From the NCBI GenBank assembly GCA_049334165.1, contig JBEGHD010000001.1: a stretch of 64,000 bases of DNA. The stretch is one strand, 5' to 3'. The translations under genes and the position numbers were made by a program. Source of the DNA: JBEGHD01 sp049334165 (GTDB taxonomy: Bacteria; Bacteroidota; Bacteroidia; Flavobacteriales_D; Sanyastnellaceae). The notes beneath the pieces were generated by a model. The model searched no databases, was not told where the DNA came from, and was given only the letters and a program-made list of their open reading frames with translations. Shown piece after piece: positions 56,379-64,000 of this stretch (within the stretch, counting starts at the first letter, position 1; every line of letters starts with the position of its first letter).

Positions 56379-58841
56379 TCACTCCTTCACCTTATCGTAA
56401 GCATTGAGACCGCAGCGAAGCCATGCCTCGTACTCTTCCACATCGGGAGTGTAGCCCACTGGTTTGTTGAGCAGCACTTCGTCAGGAGAAATCAAAGCGT
56501 AGAATGGCTGTGAGTTGGAGTTGAACGTTTCGATCTCGAAAGCCGACCACTTGTCACCATATGTTTCAATGATTTTGGTATTGCCAGTTCGCTCCATCTT
56601 GATGGTATCTTTCTTGGCATCGGGAAGTTCCTTCCTGTCGTCCACGTAGAGTGAAACCACAATGTAGTCGTCCTTCAGCATGTCGTAAACTCCGGGTTTG
56701 TCCCAGACGTTTTCTTCCATTTTTCGGCAGTTCACGCAGGCGTAGCCTGTGAAGTCAACCATGATCGGTTTGTTCTCGCGCTTAGCTCTTTCGAGCGCCA
56801 TCATGTAGTCTTTTTCGCAATCAAGCATGAGCGGGCAGTCTTTTGGATAAACTATACTATAGCCCACCGGTGGAGCCAAACCACTGAGCAGCCCCAGCGT
56901 TGTGAAGCTCTCTGTTTTATCGTTGTAGCGGAAACCTGAGGCCAGGTAGGCCACAAAAGCGAAAATCAAAATCCCGAAGGAAATTCTAGAGAACGACAGT
57001 TTTTTAAGGGGACTGTCGTGAGGAAATTTTATCACTCCAAAAATGTAGAGACCCATCAGTGCAAAGATGATAATCCACAAGCCGAGGAAGACTTCGATTT
57101 TCAGGATTCCCCAGTGCTCAACGAGGTCGGCATTACTGAGAAATTTCAAAGCCAGGGCAAGCTCAGCAAAACCGAGCACCACTTTCACCGTGTTTAGCCA
57201 ACCGCCAGATTTTGGAAGTGAGTTTAGCATTCCCGGGAAGGCAGCAAAAATGGCAAACGGAATTCCGAGAGCAAATCCAAAACCTCCCATTCCCGCGGTG
57301 AGCTGCATGGCTCCACCGCTGCTGGTAAGCGACCCTGCGAGCAACGAACCGAGAATCGGGCCAGTGCATGAAAACGAGACAATGGCTAAAGTCAGTGCCA
57401 TGAAGAATGTTCCCACAAGTCCACCTGTGTTTGAGGCAGAGTCGGCTCTGTTGGCAAACTTGCTCGGGATGGTGATTTCAAAGTATCCGAAGAATGAAAT
57501 CGCAAACACGATGAAGATCGCGAAGAAAATCACGTTCAAAATCGGATCTGTGGAAATCGTGTTTAGTATGTTTTCATCGATTTGGTCCAGCAAGTGAAAA
57601 GGAATGGAGAGAATTAGGTAGATCAAAAAGATGAACAGCCCGTAAGTTCCAGCTCTCAAAAGACCTTTTTTTCTACTACCAGAACCTTTAGTGAAGAAGC
57701 TCACAGTGAGTGGGATCATCGGGAAAACACAAGGAGTCAAAAGTGCTAGTAGCCCTCCAAAAAAGCCGAGCATAAAAAGATTTAAGAGACCTGTGTTCTC
57801 ATCAGTTTCTGTGGTTTTAGTAACTCCGGAACACTCACCGGCTTCCACTACCGGCTCCTTCAAATCGATTGCGCTGCGGAGGTATTCGAAACTTGCCGGC
57901 CCAGTTGGTGTATTGTCGAACTCTTCGCGGGCGAGGCCACCTTCTCCAGAATTGAGATTCACGTAAAATTCTTCGAGTGTTGGAGGCAAGCACATTTTAT
58001 CGTTGCACACCATGTAATAAACCGAACCTTCAATTTTATTAGTGCCTTCCGGAACTTTCACTTTTTGACGGAACGCCACCTCACCTTCAAAAAAGCTGAG
58101 GTCCATCATAAAATTGGGATCGTACTCGAGATGTGGCTCGGGCTCAGAGAACCCTCCGATGAACTCCATTCCTTCGAGCGTGTCGAGCAAAAGCTCGGTG
58201 GGCACAGGCCCCTGATCGCTCGGCAATTTTTGCGAGTAGAGATGCCATCCTTCATCGATGCTGGCTTTTACTGTGATCGTATATTCATCTCCACCAGTTT
58301 TGGCCGAAGATACTGACCATTTCACCGGTTCCTGAATTCCATCGTCCTCTTTGCTTTTTTCGCCTCCGTTAGCTGGCAGGGAAAAACGATATGGATCGAG
58401 CATGATGCACTTTTCTTCGTTACACACCATTCCCTCGATGTGGCCTTCTACCTGCACTCCTTCGGTGCTTTGCAGATCCACCACCTGGCGGAATGTAGCA
58501 TCGCCATCGAAATAGTTTACATCGATTTCGAAGATGGGATCGTACTCAGTGACAAACTCTGAACTTGTTGGCTTTTCAATAATCTCATAATCGTTACTCT
58601 CTTCGAAAACAAACTGAGTGGGAAGCGGTCCCATGTCGTCCGGATCGGGAGTTGCTTCGAGACCGTATATGTGCCATCCTTCTTCAACGGTGGCTTTTGC
58701 GACAACTTCCACCTTGTTGCCTTCGAGTTCTTCGAGGCTTACCTCCCAGGTTACCGGATTTTCAATTTGCGCAAGCAGTGAACCTGCGAAAAACAGAAAA
58801 AAGGAAAACAAGAATGATTTTTTTGCTTTGAATCTCAACAT
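56379..58841 (-). CDS. dsbD: DsbD family thiol:disulfide interchange protein
   Basis: DsbD carries electrons from cytosolic thioredoxin across the inner membrane to periplasmic thiols. From the ATG at 58839-58841 the protein has 820 residues. It has a signal peptide to about 25 and two tandem DsbD-alpha-like domains (about 25-150 and 165-300) instead of one. An eight-helix core at about 350-640 carries the conserved Cys in LTPCVFPMIPLT and SFSCTGPILGSLLAG. A C-terminal thioredoxin fold has CVNC near 700. A TATTTTTG box 23 nt upstream supports this start; the longer frame begins with TTG. Confidence 0.92.
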   Translation of the reverse strand: MLRFKAKKSFLFSFFLFFAGSLLAQIENPVTWEVSLEELEGNKVEVVAKATVEEGWHIYGLEATPDPDDMGPLPTQFVFEESNDYEIIEKPTSSEFVTEYDPIFEIDVNYFDGDATFRQVVDLQSTEGVQVEGHIEGMVCNEEKCIMLDPYRFSLPANGGEKSKEDDGIQEPVKWSVSSAKTGGDEYTITVKASIDEGWHLYSQKLPSDQGPVPTELLLDTLEGMEFIGGFSEPEPHLEYDPNFMMDLSFFEGEVAFRQKVKVPEGTNKIEGSVYYMVCNDKMCLPPTLEEFYVNLNSGEGGLAREEFDNTPTGPASFEYLRSAIDLKEPVVEAGECSGVTKTTETDENTGLLNLFMLGFFGGLLALLTPCVFPMIPLTVSFFTKGSGSRKKGLLRAGTYGLFIFLIYLILSIPFHLLDQIDENILNTISTDPILNVIFFAIFIVFAISFFGYFEITIPSKFANRADSASNTGGLVGTFFMALTLAIVSFSCTGPILGSLLAGSLTSSGGAMQLTAGMGGFGFALGIPFAIFAAFPGMLNSLPKSGGWLNTVKVVLGFAELALALKFLSNADLVEHWGILKIEVFLGLWIIIFALMGLYIFGVIKFPHDSPLKKLSFSRISFGILIFAFVAYLASGFRYNDKTESFTTLGLLSGLAPPVGYSIVYPKDCPLMLDCEKDYMMALERAKRENKPIMVDFTGYACVNCRKMEENVWDKPGVYDMLKDDYIVVSLYVDDRKELPDAKKDTIKMERTGNTKIIETYGDKWSAFEIETFNSNSQPFYALISPDEVLLNKPVGYTPDVEEYEAWLRCGLNAYDKVKE

Positions 58842-58864
58842 AGTCCTTTCGGTTTTATCAGCTT

Positions 58865-58872
58865 CAAAAATA
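58865..58872 (-). promoter_or_regulatory. Candidate -7 box for dsbD
   Basis: The minus strand reads TATTTTTG, matching TAnnTTTG, 23 nt before the ATG at 58841. It lies inside the TTG-initiated extension of the frame and so argues against that longer start. Confidence 0.45.
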
Positions 58873-58929
58873 GCCAATACGTTTCTAGTGGCATTTTATT
58901 TTACCTCTTAAAATTGGACACCTAACCAC

Positions 58930-59667
58930 CTAGAGCTCTATCTCCTGGCCCATCTTCAGGTTGAAGTGTTTTCGCGCCCACCACGAAGTAAGGTAAAAGA
59001 TTGGAGTATCGAGTAATGCTACGAGAACTTTAAACAAAAAGCCATTGAGCAGAAGCATCCAGAACTTATCCCAGGGAATGGCTCCGGCCAGGCAAAGTAA
59101 AATCAGGACTATGGAAGTGTCAATGAATTGAGAAAAGACCGTTGAAAAATTGTTTCTCAACCAGAGGTGTTTTCCGTTAGTGAGGTTTTTCCAAAAGTGA
59201 AAAATGCGGATATCGACAAATTGAGCCCCGAGGTAAGCGAGCATCGAAGCTAAAACGGCAATGCCCGTCCTTCCGAAAACATTGGTAAACTGACTGTCAG
59301 TTACAGGCGAATAGTCAGTTGCGGGCACGGCATCCGCAACGATTACAATCAGGTAAGTAAAGATACTCGCAATCAGTCCGGACATCACCACTTGATTAGC
59401 GCGTTTTCTACCGAAAAGCTCGGAGATCAAGTCGGTTATCAAAAAAGTGATCGGATAGGGCAAAATGCCTACACTTAACTCGAAGATAAAATCGATTTCA
59501 CCGATCGGCTGCCAATAAAAGAACTTGGCGAAAATCAAATTGCAGGTGACAAGGCTAGCAATAAAAAGCCCAGCCAACGTGAGATATAGCACAAAGCCCG
59601 ATTTCTTTTTTGAAGGCTCCTTAGAGTTGTCCGTATTTTCCTTGTCGAGAATTTCTTTGCTGTTCAA
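58930..59667 (-). CDS. yhhQ: Queuosine precursor transporter (VUT family, YhhQ)
   Basis: YhhQ imports 7-cyano- or 7-aminomethyl-7-deazaguanine for queuosine tRNA modification. The 245-residue protein has six hydrophobic helices and family motifs: VTCNLIFAKFF, LPYPITFLITDLISELFGRKRANQVV, and NNFSTVFSQFIDTSIVLILLC (split here as NNFSTVFSQFIDT). The basic N-terminus of about 25 residues is soluble. The start is TTG at 59665-59667; an in-frame stop lies 12 nt upstream and the next ATG is deep within the protein, so TTG is the most likely start. Confidence 0.9.
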   Translation of the reverse strand: MNSKEILDKENTDNSKEPSKKKSGFVLYLTLAGLFIASLVTCNLIFAKFFYWQPIGEIDFIFELSVGILPYPITFLITDLISELFGRKRANQVVMSGLIASIFTYLIVIVADAVPATDYSPVTDSQFTNVFGRTGIAVLASMLAYLGAQFVDIRIFHFWKNLTNGKHLWLRNNFSTVFSQFIDTSIVLILLCLAGAIPWDKFWMLLLNGFLFKVLVALLDTPIFYLTSWWARKHFNLKMGQEIEL

Positions 59668-59771
59668 TTCACTATTTCATTTGTGATCAGCTTCTATTCA
59701 AAGCGTGAATATAATTTCCATTCTACAATTGGAATCTAATTAGGTTTTCAATTCTGAATTTTAGGACTTCT

Positions 59772-60737
59772 TCACAAACCAGAAACTGCTGGTTTTCCAG
59801 AAACTCTTTTGGAATCAGTGAGCTGCTCAAATGCAGATTTCAGATCGCGAAAATGAAACTGGTAACCCGCTTCCTGAAGTTTCTCCGGCAGCACCCATCG
59901 ACTTTTCAAAATCAACTCGCTTTCTGTTCGCATCAGAAAAGTACCTATCTCGACCATCCAATTTGTGGCAGGCAGACCAAAAGGAACCTGAAGCGATTTT
60001 CTGAGTTGATGCATGAAGTCTCGGTTATCGACAGGCACAGGTGCTGCGGCATTGAAAGTTCCTTCGAGGTGATCGTTCTGAAGCATAAACATCACGATTT
60101 CGCAAAAATCGCGCTCGTGGATCCAACTCATCATTTGCTTGCCACTTCCCTGAGCTCCTCCCAATCCAAACCTTGAGAGTTGTGTCAAACGCTCGAATAC
60201 TCCTCCGCGTTCTCCAAGAACCAGAGCGGTTCTGAGAAGTACCTTTCTCGTTTCGGGAACGGGAATATCCCAAAAAGTTTTCTCCCAGCTCTTGCAGACT
60301 CCTACGCTAAAATCATTCCCGATCTCACCCTCAGCTTCCGTCATCGGGCGATCCTCAGCGTGGCGATAGATGGTGGCACTGGCAGCGTTCACCCAGAGTT
60401 TTGGTGGGTTGCTGGCCATGATCACGGCCGTCCCCAAAGCTGTGGTGCTGTCAATTCGCGAATCGAGAATTTCCTTTTTGTTTTTTTCGTTGTATCGGCA
60501 ATCGACACTGCGCCCACAGAGATTGAGCAGCAAATCTGCACCATTCAGTTCCGAAGTCCATTCAGTTGGAGTTTTTCCATCCCAATGAACGAATTTCACC
60601 TTCCCTTCAATTTTTTCATTACCGCGAGTCAGCACCACCACTTCATCGAACCTGTCGCCAAAATGGCGAATAAAACTCTCACCCATGAAGCCGCTTCCAC
60701 CGGCAATCACAACTTTGTTCTTTCTATGTGTTTTCAT
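59772..60737 (-). CDS. TIGR01777 family NAD(P)-dependent epimerase/oxidoreductase
   Basis: The 321-residue protein is an atypical SDR (SDR39U1, YfcH-like). It has the nucleotide loop VIAGGSGFMGESFIRHF (about 10-26), VKFVHWDGKTPTEW typical of the subfamily, LLNLCGRSVDCRY, and the C-terminal DUF1731-like helical end (SRWVLPEKLQEAGYQFHF). The residue after NLxG is C rather than the usual A. Substrate is unknown in this family. It is the last gene of the GbsR-regulated operon, 10 nt after the 128-residue membrane protein gene. Confidence 0.85.
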   Translation of the reverse strand: MKTHRKNKVVIAGGSGFMGESFIRHFGDRFDEVVVLTRGNEKIEGKVKFVHWDGKTPTEWTSELNGADLLLNLCGRSVDCRYNEKNKKEILDSRIDSTTALGTAVIMASNPPKLWVNAASATIYRHAEDRPMTEAEGEIGNDFSVGVCKSWEKTFWDIPVPETRKVLLRTALVLGERGGVFERLTQLSRFGLGGAQGSGKQMMSWIHERDFCEIVMFMLQNDHLEGTFNAAAPVPVDNRDFMHQLRKSLQVPFGLPATNWMVEIGTFLMRTESELILKSRWVLPEKLQEAGYQFHFRDLKSAFEQLTDSKRVSGKPAVSGL

Positions 60738-60747
60738 GACTTTAGTT

Positions 60748-61134
60748 TTAATCGGTTGGAAAATCGAGGATGCTGAAATTGCCTCTGCGCCTCCTCCGTG
60801 TTTCGCCTTGCATAATTTGGTAAGAAAGCCAGGTGAAATAAATGGCTATTCCGCCAGTGAACACCATGGTGCCTGTGGCCCAAAACCCCAGTAAATTCAA
60901 CTGGAGAATCAGATAAAAGGAAAGTGCACAGAGAATCACCAGTGCCCAGTAGACAATGATTCCATTTCGTATTGTTTGCCCCCAGCTGCGATACTGGATT
61001 AGTATTACAATTGCCGTTAAAAGCTGAACAATTCCCAGGAAAAAATGACCAACAAGACCTGGCATTCCCCAGATGTATAAAATCGCCACGGTGACAACCG
61101 CGACTAGCTGGAAATAGAAATTAAATCGTTTCAT
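60748..61134 (-). CDS. Membrane protein of unknown function (128 aa), GbsR operon
   Basis: The 128-residue protein has four hydrophobic helices at about 7-23, 29-46, 58-78 and 85-105, then a strongly basic tail (GETRRRRRGN) that should stay in the cytoplasm. No family is recognised. It starts a sub-unit of the GbsR-type operon: the palindrome TTTCAA-N6-TTGAAA lies 17-34 nt before its ATG, and the TIGR01777 gene follows after 10 nt. A similar-sized membrane protein gene precedes it. Confidence 0.68.
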   Translation of the reverse strand: MKRFNFYFQLVAVVTVAILYIWGMPGLVGHFFLGIVQLLTAIVILIQYRSWGQTIRNGIIVYWALVILCALSFYLILQLNLLGFWATGTMVFTGGIAIYFTWLSYQIMQGETRRRRRGNFSILDFPTD

Positions 61135-61150
61135 AATGTTTGTCTTTTAT

Positions 61151-61168
61151 TTTCAATATTTTTTGAAA
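61151..61168. promoter_or_regulatory. Candidate operator TTTCAA-N6-TTGAAA (internal promoter)
   Basis: TTTCAA (61151-61156) and TTGAAA (61163-61168) form an exact inverted repeat around TATTTT. The same half-sites and spacing occur upstream of the GbsR/MarR-type regulator at 62155-62172. This copy lies in the 52-nt gap before the 128-residue membrane protein gene, so it probably controls the second half of the operon. Confidence 0.6.
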
Positions 61169-61186
61169 GTTCATATTCAAATTTTT

Positions 61187-61597
61187 TTAGTCCTCTTCAT
61201 CGATAAACATGAAATCGCCCTGATCGGGTTCTGTCATTTCTGGCAGCTCTTCTTTCTCCTCTTTCACCGAAAACCATTCTACAAGGTGGACTACCAGGCA
61301 AACCAACGGAACCACTGTGAAGAAAATACTAGTGACCAATTTGTAATCAAGGCCAAAAGTTCCAGCCCAAACAGCGGGAAAGAACGGAATGAAAATCATT
61401 GCCAACGCCACAACGATAAAAGCCACCTTGAAAGGAATCTTTGGAGTGCGGCCGGCTCTAACGATCGTCCAAACAACCTGAAACCCGCCAAGCAACACCC
61501 ACCAAATGCTAATTAATAAGTAAGGAAACTCAATGAATCGGCCGAGGATAACTCCCAGCACAAACACAGATTGTATGACGATAGCCCACTTTCTCAT
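61187..61597 (-). CDS. Membrane protein of unknown function (136 aa), GbsR operon
   Basis: The 136-residue protein has four hydrophobic helices (about 5-20, 26-45, 55-75, 87-107) and an acidic C-terminal tail rich in Glu and Asp (KEEKEELPEMTEPDQGD). No family is recognised. The gene starts 1 nt after the regulator stop codon region and so is translated from the regulator mRNA. Its pairing with another four-helix protein in the same operon hints at a shared membrane role. Confidence 0.68.
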   Translation of the reverse strand: MRKWAIVIQSVFVLGVILGRFIEFPYLLISIWWVLLGGFQVVWTIVRAGRTPKIPFKVAFIVVALAMIFIPFFPAVWAGTFGLDYKLVTSIFFTVVPLVCLVVHLVEWFSVKEEKEELPEMTEPDQGDFMFIDEED

Positions 61598-61598
61598 T

Positions 61599-62111
61599 TC
61601 ACTTTTTTACAATTTTTAGAAGCGTCCCGGTAAACCAGTGCTTGTCAGCTTTGGTCATTCTCTCAAAAGCAGAATCAACCTTGCGGCTGAAGTTTTCTAT
61701 GTTGTCAACAGTCTCCAAAAACTGACTTACTTCCGCAGCATCTCCGCTCTCAGGATCCACTTCTTTCACTTGCTCGAGTACACGAAGCACAGGCGCCAAC
61801 TCTCTCTTTCTTCTCTCGTTGGCAATTTTGGTAGCCACTTTCCAAATATCCTTTTCGGCAACAAAAAACTCTTTTCGCTCTCCGATTTTACTTTCTTTCT
61901 CTACCAGCTCCCAATCTATCAACGCACGCAAATTGAGATTCGCATTTCCGCGGCTGATGCCCAGCTGGCTCATCACATCTTCAGCGCTCAGTGGCTCGTT
62001 GCTTACCAAAAGCAGCGCGTGGACCTGCGCCATGGTTTTGCTGATGCCCCAGCTCGATCCCAGCGCTCCCCAGCTCTCTATAAACTTCTCTTTTGCTCTC
62101 GATAAATCCAT
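61599..62111 (-). CDS. GbsR/MarR-family transcriptional regulator
   Basis: The 170-residue protein has a winged-helix domain at about 15-85 with the recognition helix in MSQLGISRGNANLNLRALIDWELVEK (split: ISRGNANLNLRAL) and the start FIESWGALGSSWGISKTMAQVHALLL typical of GbsR-like regulators. A helical C-terminus (about 95-165) should form the dimer. GbsR in Bacillus is a choline-responsive repressor; other members respond to unknown ligands. It is the first gene of a four-gene operon, and a palindrome at 62155-62172 overlaps its likely -33 region, suggesting autoregulation. Confidence 0.85.
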   Translation of the reverse strand: MDLSRAKEKFIESWGALGSSWGISKTMAQVHALLLVSNEPLSAEDVMSQLGISRGNANLNLRALIDWELVEKESKIGERKEFFVAEKDIWKVATKIANERRKRELAPVLRVLEQVKEVDPESGDAAEVSQFLETVDNIENFSRKVDSAFERMTKADKHWFTGTLLKIVKK

Positions 62112-62154
62112 CAGGTAATTCTTTATGTGGCTAAACTACAACTTATTCTCGTAC

Positions 62155-62172
62155 TTTCAATATATTTTGAAA
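62155..62172. promoter_or_regulatory. Candidate operator TTTCAA-N6-TTGAAA (regulator promoter)
   Basis: TTTCAA (62155-62160) and TTGAAA (62167-62172) are an exact inverted repeat around TATATT. On the minus strand a weak -7 box TAGTTTAG (62131-62138) and ATTG (62158-62161), 19 nt upstream, would form the regulator promoter, so the palindrome covers the -33 element. It also lies 37 nt from the -7 box of the divergent kinase gene. Confidence 0.6.
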
Positions 62173-62209
62173 CTTTATTTTGACAAGGCTGGTTCGTGAG
62201 TTACTTTTC

Positions 62210-62217
62210 TATATTTG
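62210..62217 (+). promoter_or_regulatory. Candidate -7 box of the sensor kinase gene
   Basis: TATATTTG is a full match to TAnnTTTG, 22 nt before the ATG at 62240. Confidence 0.5.
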
Positions 62218-62239
62218 GCGCACCAACACCGACTGAAAT

Positions 62240-64000
62240 ATGAAAGCTTACCTGAATCGGAAAGCCATTGCAATTTGCATCCTGAACGTCATCCTTTGCT
62301 TTGTCCTGAGCCATGTTACTGCGCTTGCTCAGCAGAAGACTTTAGACTCCACACGTGTCTACAGCCTGATTGAGAAATCTAAAACCCCGTCAATCGACTC
62401 TGCTTTGGCCTATCTCGACACGGCTCTACTGATCAGCAAGGAGAAAAACATGAAGAAAGCACTTGCCGAGACTTACCATGAAATTGGTGCGGTGCACAAG
62501 TCAATTAGCGTTTACGACAAAGCTCTAGAAAACTACTTTGAGAGTCTGCGAATCGCAGAAGAAAACAATGATTCCGTGAGGCTTTCGGATGTTTACAGTA
62601 GCATCGGAAATGTTTATCTCGTCACGCAGGAACTGGATGATGCGCTGGAATATTTCGAAAAATCCCGAAACATCAGCCAGGCAATGAATGACAGCCTCGG
62701 AGTTATGATCAGCTACATAAATACTGGAGCTGCCAATCAGAAGAAACGCAATTTGGATGTGGCGCTCGACTACTACAATCGAGCTTTGAAGACTGCCAGA
62801 GCCAACAACTACACCGGAGATATCGCCATCCTCAACGGAAACATCGGCAGCACTTACATGGTCAAAGGTGAACTCGACTCTGCTAAACTCTATCTGGAAA
62901 AGACATTGATTCTCAAGGAGGAAATCGGAAAAGATGCCAGCACCGTTCACACTCTCAACGATTTGGCTGATCTTATGACAAGGCGAAAGGAGCCGGAGAA
63001 AGGAGTTGCTTACGCCAAGCGGGCCGTGGAGATTTCAAAGAAAATCAACAACGGAAGACACCTAAAATACGGCTACCTCTACCTCTCTGAAAATCAAAAA
63101 CTGCTGGGAGATTTCGAAAACGCTTACAAAAACCTCAATCTTTACACCGAATTGAACGACAGCCTTTTTGGAGTTGAAAAAGCAGAGCAGTTCAAAGAGC
63201 TTCAAGTAAAATACGACACAGAAAAAAAGGATGCTGCTATTCAATTGCTACAGCGCGAGCAAGAAATCGCCAACTTTCGTACGAGGATCTATCTTTTAAT
63301 TGGATTTCTTGTTTTACTTGTTGCCGCTGTCCTGGTCTACTGGCAGTGGCAAAATGCGAGAAAAAACAAGGAACTTCTAGCAAAAGAAAAAGAGGTAGAC
63401 CGATTGAAAGCGGACTTTTTCGCAAACATTTCTCATGAATTTAGAACTCCACTAACACTGATTCTTAGCCCAGTAGAATCAATGCTCGAACAAGAGAGTG
63501 ACCCACAAAAAGTAAAAAACCTCAGAGGCCTTCAGAAAAATGCCCAACGCTTGCTCAACCTCATCAACCAAATTTTGGACTTATCGCGGATTGAGGCAGG
63601 TCAGTTGACTCTCAATGTTCAGGAAACCAACCTTGTTTCACTGGCAAAAGGGGTGACCATGTCTTTTGAATCGCTAGCTGACTCCAGAGACATCAAAATC
63701 GATTTTGAAAGCCGAGCAAACACACTCGAAGTTTTCTGCAACGTCCGTCAATTCGAGACCATTCTCATCAACATCATTTCGAACGCTCTAAAATTCACTC
63801 CTCGCGGTGGCCAGGTAAAAGTGAAGCTCACCGAAAAATCGACCGCAGCTAAACTCAACGGATCTCCCGCTGTGGAGATCGAGGTTTCCGACAACGGGCA
63901 GGGCATAGACCCTGAGAAACTACCCCATATTTTTGACAGGTACTATCAGGTAGAAAACACTAACATAAACACACAAGGATCGGGAATTGGCCTGGCCCTG
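62240..64000 (+). CDS. TPR sensor histidine kinase, truncated by the right edge
   Basis: The frame runs 587 codons from ATG 62240 to the window end without a stop. A signal peptide (about 1-33, cleaved near ALAQ) is followed by about six TPR units at roughly 45-330 (for example YSSIGNVYLVTQELDDALEY). A membrane helix lies at about 350-370 and a short coiled coil follows. The HisKA domain has H399 in FFANISHEFRTPLTLIL, then the HATPase_c domain with N-box NIISNALKFTP, DNGQGI and GSGIGLAL. The sensor part is periplasmic. Receiver, AraC-type or other C-terminal domains may continue beyond 64000, as in hybrid kinases of this class. Confidence 0.9.
   Translation, partial: MKAYLNRKAIAICILNVILCFVLSHVTALAQQKTLDSTRVYSLIEKSKTPSIDSALAYLDTALLISKEKNMKKALAETYHEIGAVHKSISVYDKALENYFESLRIAEENNDSVRLSDVYSSIGNVYLVTQELDDALEYFEKSRNISQAMNDSLGVMISYINTGAANQKKRNLDVALDYYNRALKTARANNYTGDIAILNGNIGSTYMVKGELDSAKLYLEKTLILKEEIGKDASTVHTLNDLADLMTRRKEPEKGVAYAKRAVEISKKINNGRHLKYGYLYLSENQKLLGDFENAYKNLNLYTELNDSLFGVEKAEQFKELQVKYDTEKKDAAIQLLQREQEIANFRTRIYLLIGFLVLLVAAVLVYWQWQNARKNKELLAKEKEVDRLKADFFANISHEFRTPLTLILSPVESMLEQESDPQKVKNLRGLQKNAQRLLNLINQILDLSRIEAGQLTLNVQETNLVSLAKGVTMSFESLADSRDIKIDFESRANTLEVFCNVRQFETILINIISNALKFTPRGGQVKVKLTEKSTAAKLNGSPAVEIEVSDNGQGIDPEKLPHIFDRYYQVENTNINTQGSGIGLAL

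Overview
The window reads as chromosomal DNA of a member of the Bacteroidota, most likely Flavobacteriales (a Cryomorphaceae/Schleiferiaceae-like lineage is my best guess; the family is inference). Evidence: many proteins with N-terminal signal peptides and type IX secretion (T9SS) sorting tails of both type A and type B, the T9SS component PorZ, a GldL-like membrane domain, promoters of the Bacteroidota TAnnTTTG type with few Shine-Dalgarno sequences, a DUF2723 protein, a bacterial GH3 protein and the kynurenine-branch enzymes KynU and HaaO. No rRNA, CRISPR array, phage or complete insertion sequence is visible.

Layout. 0-0.8 kb: an open frame cut by the left edge, a REP-like hairpin, a possible small membrane protein, then tRNA-Arg(CCG) on the minus strand with a strong terminator and a leader that repeats the first 19 nt of the tRNA. 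0.86-9.0 kb: porZ, a methionine/glutamine aminotransferase with an omega-amidase, and a 1192-residue DUF2723 membrane protein. 9-12.8 kb: an Hpt protein, a secreted L-domain repeat protein, then purN, a MarC-family gene and rnhA. 12.9-16.7 kb: glutaryl-CoA dehydrogenase facing a minus-strand operon udk, arsC-like, EamA transporter, haaO. 16.7-23.9 kb: a DUF1573/VWA secreted protein, a GH3 protein and two T9SS cargo proteins. 24-32 kb: gcvP, a two-gene unit with a UbiA-like protein, hemL, kynU and a KtrA-type RCK protein. 32-44 kb: a 1531-residue type B T9SS protein, an Ig-like lipoprotein coupled to msrC, two tandem secreted paralogues of unknown function, comF, an SDR protein and a GldL-like protein. 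44-46.5 kb: a DUF72 gene and a small accessory pocket (two paralogous antitoxin-like peptides around a secreted protein, plus a HEPN-like gene). 46.6-52.1 kb: a giant secreted choice-of-anchor I / 5'-nucleotidase-like protein. 52.4-54.1 kb: a secreted T9SS protein, a small membrane protein and a RelE/ParE-type toxin-antitoxin pair. 54-62 kb: YifB, GmhA, DsbD, the queuosine-precursor transporter, and a GbsR/MarR-regulated membrane operon. 62.2-64 kb: a TPR sensor histidine kinase cut by the right edge.

How the genes fit together. Secretion and the cell surface dominate: PorZ belongs to the machinery that exports and anchors the six other T9SS-tailed proteins, DsbD supplies reductant outside the inner membrane, and the DUF2723 protein may glycosylate exported proteins (inference). 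Amino-acid metabolism is the second theme: KynU makes anthranilate or 3-hydroxyanthranilate and HaaO opens the latter, GcdH oxidises glutaryl-CoA, GcvP splits glycine, MsrC repairs free methionine sulfoxide, and the aminotransferase/amidase pair fits the glutamine transaminase-omega-amidase route.

No complete new defence or biosynthetic system is evident. The strongest unexplained signals are: two identical-geometry TTTCAA-N6-TTGAAA palindromes at both promoters of the GbsR-type operon; the peptide/secreted protein/peptide cassette at 45.0-45.9 kb beside a HEPN-like gene; the tRNA-Arg leader carrying a copy of the tRNA 5' strand; the tandem unknown secreted paralogues at 39-42 kb; and a set of four convergent gene pairs whose stop codons overlap by exactly 4 nt.
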